The notes beneath the pieces are model-generated. The model was given only the letters and a program-made list of their open reading frames with translations, made no database searches and had not been told where the DNA came from. A stretch of DNA of 64,000 nucleotides from Diatrype stigma (lineage: Eukaryota; Ascomycota; Sordariomycetes; Xylariales; Diatrypaceae): NCBI GenBank assembly GCA_022225965.2, contig JAKJXP020000024.1, positions 1 through 64,000 of the forward strand. The letters are read 5' to 3'. A program made the position numbers and the translations under genes. Of the stretch, positions 22,965 to 32,811 are shown in pieces. How positions within the stretch are numbered: the stretch's first letter is position 1; every line of letters begins with the position of its first letter.

Positions 22965-22965
22965 G

Positions 22966-23709
22966 ACTTTCGATGCAGCCATATATTACCTCATCGGTTC
23001 GCATTATATAGTTCCGTTATATTAGCATCATGTCGGCCATTTTATGAAAACGAAATAGTCGCAAGAAGCTATAATTGAAAGGTAACTATGAAGGCTATAG
23101 ATAATAGACATGACCCCAGCATTTTCAATGCCCAACCTATAAGTAAGTCGATGAGTTTTCCTTTAGACGTAATCAGCGTTGTCAAAACCAACAACATCTT
23201 TCTACGGCTTCCCACAAGTAAAGACTCTAGGCTTGTACGTATAATAGCGCCATAAGTAACATGAGTGGGAGTCCCACATGACGCGAGAGGATTTACTCAT
23301 AAAGCTGTGGAAGGAAATCGTGTTGCATGATCTTCAAATAATGTTGACTTTTGCAACAGGGGTCATATTACTGACAAGGGTATGTTGCTGCATCTCCTAT
23401 ATAATGAATCCGGAGAATTGTCGAGGAGTTGAATGGAGAAATATGCTACACCATTATTCCATAATGCTTGGTCTGGTTTCTAGATAGAGCGCTTCCTCGT
23501 CTTATCTCCAAGGTTAACCCGACAATACATTGTAGGTACCAACATCGTATGATATCCAATCGTAATGCGTTTGGAGTGTTCCGCATCCTGTATATCATCT
23601 ACCTGGAATTAGTTCATGAATAATTGTATATGTAGATGTTATGGCTAACCATACCGGTAGAGAGCGCTGCATATGCCGTTTGTCAGACTGCAAGAATTGC
23701 TCTGTCAGA
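22966..23709. other. Intergenic, no supported gene
   Basis: A 69-codon frame at 23278-23487 has no recognisable feature and is rejected. The base composition returns to that of unique sequence within about 100 bp of the repeat border. Confidence 0.5.
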
Positions 23710-24315
23710 CTACCTGGCGTAGGAGTTATATGCCGGTAATTCAATATCTCCCAGCTGTACTTCTTGTCCTACCGATGCCTCGTTTTCAAAGCGTCGCGTG
23801 GTTAACTGTGCCACGTAGCAGACGAATAATATGAACTCGACGGTCACATAAGCCACAGTCATGGCAGCCAAGATGAACATCACCCAGGCCATGTCACGGC
23901 AGCCCCGGGCAAGGGTTTCCTGCCCAGTCGCCTCGAATTGGCTCTCCCATATCCAGATGAAATGAGCACAAGCAGCGGCAGAAGCTCCCAAGGTGACCCC
24001 CATCGCGTTCAAGATGCCATATGAGACGACACGAAGGCATGGGGTGTTCTTGCGGAACCTCGATTCGCCGGGGGGTCTTGGTAGACAAATGATTTTCACG
24101 GCCGCAGTCACGCTGATGCACACGAACGCCGTCGTTTCGAAACAGTATAAGTACATAAGGCGTGCGTGATTGGCATCGGTACTCGTAGTACTTTCGTTGA
24201 CGGTCGGTCGAATCTTTTCATCCACGAAAAAGGTCAGGATTACGAAGGCCGTAGCATGAAAGAAGATATATAAGATCATCCCATAGTGGAAGAAATAGTC
24301 CAGCACGGGATCCAT
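23710..24315 (-). CDS. Four-TM membrane protein, local paralogous family, member C (most diverged)
   Basis: This is a single 201-residue frame from the ATG at 24315 (MDPVLDYFFHYGMILYIFFHA). Four helices lie at about residues 10-31, 51-73, 95-120 and 141-166. It keeps the layout of members A and B: I-R-P after helix 1, a DANHARLMYLY entry to helix 2, WIWESQFEATGQETLA between helices 3 and 4 (same W-x-W, F, G-Q and L-A spacing), and an acidic tail with VQLGDIELPAY. Overall identity to A and B is low, so it is an older duplicate. It is on the same strand as the others but separated from member B by the RIP-type island. Function unknown. Confidence 0.7.
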   Translation of the reverse strand: MDPVLDYFFHYGMILYIFFHATAFVILTFFVDEKIRPTVNESTTSTDANHARLMYLYCFETTAFVCISVTAAVKIICLPRPPGESRFRKNTPCLRVVSYGILNAMGVTLGASAAACAHFIWIWESQFEATGQETLARGCRDMAWVMFILAAMTVAYVTVEFILFVCYVAQLTTRRFENEASVGQEVQLGDIELPAYNSYAR

Positions 24316-25155
24316 GGTGATGGTTATGATGTTGCTAACAGAAGGAAGGAGTTATCGACGGAGTAAGCCAATCGCACGTGGAGTTGGGTTCGTATATCCG
24401 TTTTAGAGTAAATTGTTAAGGGAATCCTTGGGGAAATAATCATGAATATCTTTTCCGAGAGATGGCTTTGGGCCGGGTTGCGGTAAGGGCGATCAATACC
24501 AGTGGCAGTCTGAGGCTCTTATACACTTGGGGGTGGCACGACCAAAGTACTACTGGGTTATCACTGAGCGCTTTTCCTAAGCAAAAGTAAGTAACTCCGA
24601 GTGGTTATACTTTTAGAGCCGTAACACTAGTCTTGAATCAAGAGATTGGTTTTGAATTCTATTTCTACTAGCGGAAGAGCTCAAAGCTAATATAAATCAT
24701 AAGGATATCTGAGGTAGGAATAGACATAAATTGCAGTATCCTTCCCCTCGGACAACAAAGGTAAATCGAGATAACGTTATGAGTAGTGTGTGATGTGTGC
24801 ACTATAAGGCGGAGGGTAGTAGGGTAACTAAGCATGGTTTGCCCTTTTCGCTTGCCATTGCTTGAACGGAAGTATGTTTACATGATTTAGTATCAACTAT
24901 TCATGATACGTACCTGCTTTTCATCTGCTCGCTTCATATCAATCCTTAAAGGGGGCTATTCGTTATAACCTCTACGCAATATGACCATCGTCTGACGCTA
25001 AGTACCCAAGACGCATTGAGGTGCCACCAGGTAAGGCCTACTGCACACTACCAGGATGGATGAGAATGCGTATAGTGCTTCTTTTGGGGAAGACAATATT
25101 TGATCTGGCTATAAAATTTAATTTTGTTTTCTGAACCGAGCTGTACCTTCGATTG
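24316..25155. other. Intergenic, no supported gene
   Basis: Short frames only. This interval contains the promoter of the minus-strand membrane-protein gene and the 3' flank of the methyltransferase gene. Confidence 0.5.
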
Positions 25156-26324
25156 TTATTGCTTGGCAATCCTACATATCCTAATGGGGACCTCATCGTT
25201 ATAAAACGGACCGCGCTGCTCTTTTTTGTGCGGGACGGGGAAATCCACTTCGTCGACGGAGAAGCTCTTTCCTTGGCAAACTTCCAAGAAAGCTTCGAAC
25301 GTTTCCCGGTTCCTCTCAGTAGCAGCGATGAGGACTTTGACCGTAGGGAACATCGCAAACAGCTCATCGAGCGTCCCAGCTAAGGCGGGAATGATGCTTT
25401 TATCGTATGTGATATCCGCGCCAAGAACGACGTCGATCAGCCTACCTCCGTTCCACTCCACTTCCTCCGTCCCGACCAATCCGTGACCCCACTTGAGGTC
25501 CATAGTGGATATGCGATCGGAGTCCTGCAGGCCGCTGACAAAGAAGTTGTCCGGGAGGTTTGCAACCACATCATCCGAGCCATCGGACGCGATGACATGT
25601 GTAGCTTCTAGGAACCTAGCACAGAGGATCGCTAGGTATCCAGTACCCGTGCCAAGCTCCAGCACTCGTTTGCCCCGGATCAGCGAGGGGTTGGCGCACA
25701 GATATTGCCCTAGATGCAGAGCAGCCTCCCACGTCCGTAACCCCGTTGTGCCAGCGGCGGAAATGAGGTTTCGGGATTCCAGCAAGGTGATTTGATGTGG
25801 CGAGTGGGGAGGGTCGGATTGGTCCAGGAGAGAAGGGGAATAAGTGACGTAAGACTTCTGCTGGGCCGCAGCGAGGTCCGAAGGCAGAGGGATAACGAGG
25901 AGTTCAGAGAGAGAAGACATTAAATCATCTGAAACTCCCTGGAAAATGGAGTCAGACGGGTGATAAGAGAAGAGCGTATAGGACATAGTAAGAAGGAAGC
26001 ATTTCAGGGGGCGAAGGGTAATCACATGGCGCATGCCTGTCGGCATTGCGAATAAATTGTGCTTGGCTTTTTACATACATATTGGTCCCAATCGTCGATG
26101 CTAGCTTCAATCCTCTTCATCAGCTCCTTCATCACACGTAGTTTATAGCCAGTGGGGGGCGGATAAGCAATTGACCCATCAGAAAATAGGCGTTGATGGA
26201 GTTCATTTTGTGTATGCTCCTCTCGAAGAAGGGCGGGGGACGGGTAGTCCAAGTCACGCTCCAATTGCAGATACTGGCGACAAAATCGATTAAGGCTACT
26301 TGGGTCTTGATGGGCTTCCGTCAT
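25156..26324 (-). CDS. EFM3: eEF2 lysine methyltransferase (EFM3/FAM86 family)
   Basis: Two exons fit: 26324-26079 and 25938-25156, giving 342 residues. The intron is 140 nt with a GTATGT donor, phase 0. The start at MTEAHQDPSS is preferred, although an in-frame ATG exists at 26366. The N-terminal helical part (NRFCRQYLQLERDLDYPSPALLREEHTQ) is the FAM86-type N-domain. The catalytic Rossmann part has WEAALHLGQYL, ELGTGTGYLAI (SAM-binding loop), a DGSDDVVANL acidic loop, LKWG and DVVLGADITYD, the family-16 methyltransferase post-II motif. Efm3 in yeast, with human EEF2KMT, methylates one lysine of eEF2 in the cytosol. The alternative is another family-16 methyltransferase, but the N-domain supports Efm3. 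It is divergent from the eS24 gene, with about 550 bp between the starts. Confidence 0.82.
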
Positions 26325-26872
26325 GGTCGGGGTTTGAAGGGAACAAGAAGGGGCTACGAATTGCAAGTCCTCTAACCGTGCAGACTAGACGTCGCAAATC
26401 GTGTGCTGGATATCATTGAACTACTTGTATGTAGAAAGGGGCTGAGGGGAGAACGGAAACCTCCAGGGCTTCCAGCCTGAATGCCGCACTGTTGGCTGTC
26501 AACCTTCTGCCCTTTCAATTTCAAGCTAGCAGCAGCTGCAGCTAGTCTAGCCTGCGGTTTCTGTAATGGATTTCGCAGTGGCTGTGCTTATCTGTTATCC
26601 CCGCCAGTGTGTGGCCCATTGAGCTCGCTAGATAAGCCGATAAGAGCGCAGCACCCCCACAAAAGCCACACCCACAGATTTTGCCCTATTGATTAAGTAA
26701 TTTTCTCACATTTTTCCGAAGTGGCCCGGCCCAGCATCCACTGCGCACCGCACCACCCACTCTCTGGACTTACTGATTTCAAACTTTTGTGCACTCGTTT
26801 TACCGCGAACTTCTCTTCCACGCAGCCCGACCGACGACAACTCAACTCAACCATCACCACACAACCGCAAAG
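26325..26872. promoter_or_regulatory. Divergent promoter region, EFM3 and eS24
   Basis: 548 bp between two translation-related genes on opposite strands. The eS24 side ends in a C/A-rich leader just before its ATG. No TATA box was recognised. Confidence 0.45.
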
Positions 26873-27657
26873 ATGGCTGACGCTGATACCCCCGTCACTC
26901 TGCGAACTCGCAAGTTCATTCGGAACCCTCTTCTGGGTCGCCGTCAATTTGTCGTGTACGTGTAGCCCAAACAAATCCCGATTGATCAGGCCCTCGTGTC
27001 GTCCGTTCCGCCCCGGGGGATACACCATCGGAAAACCCTTGCCATCATGGTGGACTGTCTCGACGATCGCAGTCACCACCCCGCCGATGCAAACATCCAT
27101 CAACATCAAATGCACCTGCTTGTGTGGAAAAGGTGGACTGATTGGCTAACGGCGCATGTTGTTTTACAGTGACATCCTCCACCCCAGCCGACCCAACATC
27201 TCCAAGGAGGAGTTGAGAAACAAGCTTGCCAGTCTCTACAAGGCCCAGAAGGATCAGGTCAGCGTTTTTGGTCTGCGCACACAGTTCGGTGGCGGCAAGA
27301 CCACTGGTTTCGGTCTCGTCTATGACTCCCCCGAGGCCTTGAAGAAGTTCGAGCCCCAGTACCGACAAGTCCGATACGGTTACGCCACCAAGCCCGAGCG
27401 GGCCTCGAGACAACAGCGTACGTTCTATGCCCTACTATCAACACTCTACCAGCCCGTCTATTTGCTCTGGTAACCAGCCATGCGGCTGCGGCGAACTATT
27501 GGCAATGGGCGGGCGATGGTTTCGTTTCCCCGCTTCTGGCTCCAACTAGAATACTGACGTGAAATGCGAACACACAGGCAAGCAGCGCAAGAACCGACAG
27601 AAGACTCTGCGGGGTACGGCGAAGGTCAAGGGTGCCAAGGCGAAGAAGGAGAAATAA
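26873..27657 (+). CDS. RPS24: Small-subunit ribosomal protein eS24
   Basis: Three exons fit: 26873-26955, 27170-27417 and 27578-27657, giving 136 residues, the usual fungal length. The N-terminus is [28 protein letters not shown], followed after intron 1 by [19 protein letters not shown], then [22 protein letters not shown] and, after intron 2, a basic tail [19 protein letters not shown] ending in KKEK. These are hallmarks of eS24, part of the 40S body and needed for pre-rRNA processing. Intron 1 is long (214 nt) and close to the start, as is common for fungal ribosomal protein genes. Donors are GTACGT in both introns. Confidence 0.95.
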
Positions 27658-28355
27658 ACGACTCGCTCATATGGTCTGGGGTTTATACTGTCTTTGTGGA
27701 ATGGGTCTGGTCGGTTTTGCCTCTGTGCAATATTATACATGAATGCGAAATGCATCATCATCTGCATACCCCCCAACAGTCACTGGTCCCCGGTCTTTCG
27801 ACACGTGACCGTTCCTTCTACAGAGACGATGGAACGAATTTGATGATTTTCCCCACGGTAGCAAAAATCAAGGAGTTGTAATGGGCATTCTTCACCGGGC
27901 TTTTCTATGTGACCTTTGAATATCCCCTTGGAAGGGTGTGGACAAGTTTCTTTTACCTGACAAATCCAACGCATTGCAGATTTCACGTGAACGCTTTGGT
28001 TGTCATGTTCTCGCAAGTGTCGATTCAGTAAATCTGAGGGAACCTGTAGATCGCTCATACAAATGCCATTTCGCACCGAGCGATGCTTTTCTATGTTTCA
28101 TCATTCATGTACATCATATTCCTTCCATACTGATCCAAAAGGAGTTCCTCAAAATGCCAACCGACGCCTGCGCTCCATGCGCTCCAGGTTAATCAAGTAC
28201 CTAGGTAGGCAGGTAAGCACCTGGGTAGGTATCGCCTCACCCAAACTCCGAACTCCGACAACCTAATCGTCACTTCACAACACAGCTCCTTCCTTCCCAC
28301 ATTGAAGCAAAGAAGAAAACACACCCCATCGTCCAACAGCGAAAACAACCCATGT
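27658..28355. other. Intergenic (tail-to-tail), no supported gene
   Basis: Contains an exact TACCTAGGTA at 28198-28207 followed by two further AGGTA steps. No gene was recognised. Confidence 0.5.
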
Positions 28356-29081
28356 TCACAACGCGAAAGCAGCCCCGCCCACGACAACAGCACCCGTGGC
28401 AACCACGCCAGCTCGCAGCGCCAGCGCCAACGCCGCCGGCCCGCGCCGCCGCTCCCCGGCGCCGGACGAAGCGGCGGCGGCGATCTCGATGATGGGCTCG
28501 TGCCACCCGCAGTGGCCCTTGAAGACGCCCTCGGTCTGGCAGCTCCAGTACGTCGTCTGCGTGTAGCGGTCCCCGTACGCCTCCTGGAACTCGCGCGCCG
28601 CGTCCGGGTCCACGGGCGGTGGCGACGCCGAAGGAGCTGCCGTCGTCATCATCGCGGCGGCCGCCGCTGCTACGCCTGGAACCCGGGTGCAGGTGGTGGT
28701 GACGGATTCCTCGTAGGGGATGTTGCCCATGTCCACTTCTGCTGCCTCGATCGCTGCCGTCGATGTTTCGACTGCTAGCGCGAGCGTGGAGGGTGGGCTT
28801 GGCGGTGGCGGTGATGGGGGTGATTGTTGTTGTTGCCCTTCTTGATGTAGAGGTACGATGGTGCTGCTGTTTACTGACGGCATAGAGGATGATGGTAGAG
28901 CAGGAGGGGCGTGAGCTACTAGTGCTGATGTTGGAGAAGCAAGCGTACTTGGGGTATGGGTATTACAGAGGGCGTTCAGGTCAACCGTCCGCGGAGACTT
29001 GAGGACCGCTGCTCTTGCTCCATGTGAGAAGAGGAGCGCGAGCGAGATGAAGATAAAAGAGGATGGGATGGCCAGCATCAT
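28356..29081 (-). CDS. Small secreted protein, probably GPI-anchored
   Basis: The 241-residue frame has a signal peptide (MMLAIPSSFIFISLALLFSHGARA), then a Ser/Pro/Thr-rich spacer with QQQQ and PPSPPPP runs (about 77-97). A conserved core follows near residues 168-194: YTQTTYWSCQTEGVFKGHCGWHEPI. That short cysteine-containing motif, Y-x-Q-T-T-Y-[WY]-x-C...HCGWH-x-P-I, is one I recall from small fungal secreted proteins of unknown role. The C-terminus is a hydrophobic stretch (ALALALRAGVVATGAVVVGGAAFAL) after small residues and charges, as expected of a GPI signal or a single TM anchor. It is a cell-surface or wall protein by inference. No intron needed. Confidence 0.68.
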   Translation of the reverse strand: MMLAIPSSFIFISLALLFSHGARAAVLKSPRTVDLNALCNTHTPSTLASPTSALVAHAPPALPSSSMPSVNSSTIVPLHQEGQQQQSPPSPPPPSPPSTLALAVETSTAAIEAAEVDMGNIPYEESVTTTCTRVPGVAAAAAAMMTTAAPSASPPPVDPDAAREFQEAYGDRYTQTTYWSCQTEGVFKGHCGWHEPIIEIAAAASSGAGERRRGPAALALALRAGVVATGAVVVGGAAFAL

Positions 29082-30313
29082 GTTGTGTTATGTGAGGCCC
29101 AAATATGTATGTCTTGGATATGTAGTGATTCAGATATGCTTCTGCTATGATCCACAGAAGGATGTTGATGCTGACGTCAATGTCAACAACGGCGCAGATA
29201 TTGTCGGGTTATGTAGGTGAACACAAGAGGAAGTAAAGACCAGCTTTTCAGTGAGGGGGTATATAATAGAATGCCAGCTTCTGACTATGGTGAATGAGCG
29301 AAGAGTGTTTGTGACCGGGCACTAGCAAATGATGAATATACCAGTCTACTTTCGCCACCAGGGCTATGAAGAACTGAGGAAGGGAAGAAAGAATGATTAG
29401 GCAGTCTAATAGCGTAGTCAATACATGGAGATGAGTCGAAATGATATACGGCAATGGTACTATCTACATAAGCGAGAAGGTGCGCGTGGCATCGCGTTAT
29501 GATCGATCGATATATCCAATGTCTTCTATAATCCACCCCCTTTCGCCCAGTATGTTCTAAAAGCTAGCTTAAGGGGTGTTTGACACGAGATGCAACCCTG
29601 CAACAGATCAGTCCCAAGATCTAGAAACAAGTTTCCCTCACTTCCCCCAATCTAGCTGGCTTCCCTTCCAATCGATCATCCAACTGGGTATCTAGTCACA
29701 AACACGACGGTCAGGCAAGACAACCCGACAGAACAGCAATGAGTCAATGACTAGCCCCTCTTTGTTGCACCGCGCTGAAGATTTAGACAAGTCACGAACC
29801 GTGAGCCTACATATGAGCATCTGGAGTCATACTAGGTGAGGGGTGGACGTCAGAATGTCTAGCACAAGGCCTTGAATGGCTGGCCGTCAGGTCGCATGGA
29901 GGGTTGAAACGTCGTCGCGGGTTGAAGTCATGATGGTCAAATGCCTGGATGTGATTGGCGGACTATGATATGCAGGAGCTGTGCTTGTTCATTGGAACAA
30001 AGCACTTAGCGGATAGATAACCTTATTTCTATCATCCTTCGCATAGTGGATCGTCACCCATTTCCGTCAACAACCCAGATCAAGAAGAACTCAATTTCGT
30101 AATCAGTTGCAGCTGCAACTGAATTGTGGGTTACAGGAAACAAGTCAAGTCAATATTCACGTTCCAATTCCTGCAGTGCTGGTGCGCATTCGTTATCTGG
30201 TCCTCACTCCCTACCAACCTGTACCTACCTAATGGAGGGTTTACTGTGGCATCTGTCCACAGCTGGCAGATGACCGGCAATGTTCCGTCACTCACCTCCT
30301 AGAATCCCATGGT

Positions 30314-30352
30314 GGAAAGGGGGGACCATGGGACCCATGGTCCCCCCTTTCC
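30314..30352. repeat. Perfect 39-nt palindrome (19-bp arms, 1-nt centre)
   Basis: The left arm 30314-30332 and right arm 30334-30352 are exact reverse complements, with a single A at 30333. The arms contain G6/C6 and the sub-palindrome CCATGG. It could fold into a hairpin or cruciform. No gene overlaps it. Confidence 0.9.
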
Positions 30353-30762
30353 TTAGAATGCAGACGTCTAGCAGCTTACACATACTTCCACCAATGTAGA
30401 TGAAGAACTTCCTAATGCCCGTAATTTATATTCTACCTGTGGAACCAACATACCATTGGGCTTGGTAATGATAGCCTCCATGAAGATGGAGCGGTATGAG
30501 CGGTTGATCATCTGTATTAGGGGCAAAGATGAGATGTCGGATCTACCGCAGGAAAGTCGTGATGAATACCGAACAAAGTTGAACTAGTGCGTATTTTACG
30601 CATAGAAGAGTGATATACCCTGCTCACTTTTTCATGGCTGGATACGGATATCGATTGCCTTTCCAGTGTCTTAGAAGTGTCCGAGGAGCTTAGTCTATAG
30701 AGTTCTCTAATGGACTGTAGGTTTCAAGGCAGTATTGTTCACTGGAAGTTGGTTCTTGATAG

Positions 30763-30765
<3 letters not shown>

Positions 30766-30801
<36 letters not shown>
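30766..30801. repeat. TA dinucleotide microsatellite
   Basis: About 18 uninterrupted TA/AT steps in the gene-poor interval. Its length is probably variable between isolates. Confidence 0.85.
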
Positions 30802-30805
<4 letters not shown>

Positions 30806-32046
30806 ACTGCTTCATTAACGAGACCTGATGAAAACGCACGTCACTTTCGCACTGCTGCTTGCTATATGGTTCCTAGATTCATGCGAGATTCCGGTTTCGA
30901 ATATTTCACATATGCGGCTCCTTGGATAGCCCTTAAATGGTTGGGCTAGAATTAAGTTGAGATAAATGTAGGTTAGGGCAAATGTAGGTTGGGGCAATGT
31001 GTGTGGTCGCTCCCAACTAAGCGTTTTTCAAATTTGCCCTGTTATTCTTAATTTCCATGGTTCGATTTTTCTTCCGTCTGAGGCACCTCCGCATAGGGCC
31101 TATTTACTTTGCATAGGGTTACAAGGACTTTCGCGGTAGATCCCGTGAGGCTGTGACTATGATATGATTCGATATGTCTTTCACGAATTCTTGGGAATCA
31201 GATTGGGATGTGGTGTGCCCATCATGTCCCGATGATGGCTAGTTAGTAGATCATTAGGTAATTGACAACCTTGATCCCATCACATCGCCTGCGTGTCTCA
31301 AGATTAATGCGGCATTGCTTGTGGCACGGAGTACGAAGACACGGTTTGTTTATATTTTGGCTTCGGGTATCATAAGCCGGATGGACACGACTTAATGAAG
31401 GGATGGGAAACATAATGGCCTATAGGCCCCCATATGCTGTTTCCAATGGGATCCCAACCGGGGCTTCTGAGCATATGCCAAGGATGACACGCTATAATGA
31501 ACTCATCTAAGGGGTCGATCTCGAGTGGGACTTCGACATACCGCCTCTGTACTATGTAAAGTTTCATGCGGTTTTGGGTGCTACGGGACCTCAGCCTTAT
31601 ACCCGGCATGGCAGGCACGCCAGCCCCCAGCTGGAAAACCCATGTATAGTCGCATTTTCTGCGCCGCTGGGCTATTCAGCTACAGGGGCCCCCAGGGACG
31701 ATAGCCAATGAAACACTGCAAAATTGGCGAAAACGTACTAGGCAGCACCAACAGGGGCGGTAGATGGGACCCGACGATCAGCCCAACGCGGTGTCAAATA
31801 TACCTACATTGCATGCTTGACAAGCGGCCCCCTGCTGGCACTGTTTAAATATATAAACATGGAGACGCATCGAACGCCAGACCATGAGTTTCACTCAGAT
31901 CAAATGGTCACGTCTATGCACAGCTGAATTTCGAGTCGTCCCATCACCACACATCTCGCCTCTCACACGATCCCCTCAAAAAAAAGATATATTTCATCTC
32001 AATTCCCACCCGAGTAACTAGTTAGCGGTGAAGAGCGCCAAAGACC

Positions 32047-32811
32047 ATGAAGCTCTGCGCCCAACAAGCCCGCGGCAACGCAGCCGCACTGCGGTGCTTC
32101 TCGCTCCTCGCCCTCGCCGGCCTGGGTTCTGCCGCAGCGGCGAAAAAGACGACGGACATCGACACCAGCACGCTGCTGCTCCCGTCCGTCTCGACGGCGA
32201 GCGGCGACTACATCCACGCGTCGGTGGTGAGCGTCGCGGACGACGACGCGAGCGGCAACGCCGGCCTCACCACGCTCACGCTGCAGTGCGTCAACGGGGG
32301 CTCCGCGTGCGCGAACAGCGCCTTCGCGGGCAAGACGTACGTCTACGGCCCGGCGACGGCGTCCGTGGCCCTGGACCACAGTTGGTCCTGCGCGGTATCC
32401 ACCGCCACCGCGTCTCCCTCGACAGTGTGCGCCTACTCCGACGCGACCCCGAGCACGACCACGGTGGCGGGGGCGGCCTGGAACACGGCCGTGACGATCA
32501 CGTCGGGCGTCGACAAGCTGCGCGCCAAGAAGACCCAGACCACCGCAAGCTCGCCGACGGCCACGGATGGCAGCGGGCTCTGCAAGCGGGTGACGAAGGG
32601 ACACGGCGCTGACGATGACGCGGGCAGCGATTCGGTCGGGTCCACCACGCCGAAATCGGGCGATGCGAGCGACGACGATGCGAATGGTTCGAGCAGTGGT
32701 AGCAGCACGAAGAACCCTTGCTCGGGGGCCTCGAGGTGGGGACTGGATACGTCGTTGATGGGAGCGATGGCAGTTATATCGGGCCTGGGTCTTGTGATAT
32801 TGGGGCTCTAG
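32047..32811 (+). CDS. Secreted, probably GPI-anchored cell-surface protein
   Basis: The 254-residue single frame has an N-terminal signal region (CFSLLALAGLGSAAAA, cleavage near residue 32), a 140-residue ordered part with four spaced cysteines (TLQCVNGGSACANSAF, WSCAV, TVCAYSD), then a Ser/Thr/Asp-rich linker (GADDDAGSDSVGS to SSSGSSTKN) and a hydrophobic C-terminal tail GAMAVISGLGLVILGL, the pattern of a GPI-anchored fungal wall protein. LLLPSVSTASGDYIHASVVSV resembles the start of small GPI proteins seen across Pezizomycotina, but I cannot name the family. Third-position GC is much higher than in the flanks, which supports coding and also opens a long frame on the opposite strand that I rejected. 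A TATA-like element lies about 190 bp upstream. Confidence 0.72.
   Translation: MKLCAQQARGNAAALRCFSLLALAGLGSAAAAKKTTDIDTSTLLLPSVSTASGDYIHASVVSVADDDASGNAGLTTLTLQCVNGGSACANSAFAGKTYVYGPATASVALDHSWSCAVSTATASPSTVCAYSDATPSTTTVAGAAWNTAVTITSGVDKLRAKKTQTTASSPTATDGSGLCKRVTKGHGADDDAGSDSVGSTTPKSGDASDDDANGSSSGSSTKNPCSGASRWGLDTSLMGAMAVISGLGLVILGL

Larger units (their letters stand above)
20138..22965. repeat. AT-rich, RIP-type repeat island of about 2.8 kb
   Basis: The stretch is strongly A/T-rich with stop codons in all frames. It is bounded by two direct repeats of about 138 bp (20168-20305 and 22827-22964), which I aligned by eye: about 13 differences, every one a transition (C/T or G/A). Inside are two tandem arrays (20380-20960 and about 21040-22130) and then unstructured AT-rich sequence to 22820. 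Transition-only divergence between repeats is the mark of repeat-induced point mutation. No coding remnant of a transposase or reverse transcriptase is readable, so the element class cannot be named. Confidence 0.85.
29082..32046. other. 3-kb gene-poor interval
   Basis: No coding region is supported. It holds a near-perfect palindrome at 30314-30352, a TA dinucleotide run at about 30766-30801, a short repeated AATGTAGGTT-type unit at about 30965-30995, and a TATA-like TATATAAA at about 31850-31857 that could serve the gene starting at 32047. Confidence 0.55.

Noticed and set aside
23278..23487. 69-codon plus-strand frame
   Set aside because: No domain, no neighbours that support it, in AT-rich flank of the repeat island.
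30710..30949. 79-codon frame containing a YIYIYI repeat
   Set aside because: The repeat is the translation of the TA microsatellite; no other support.
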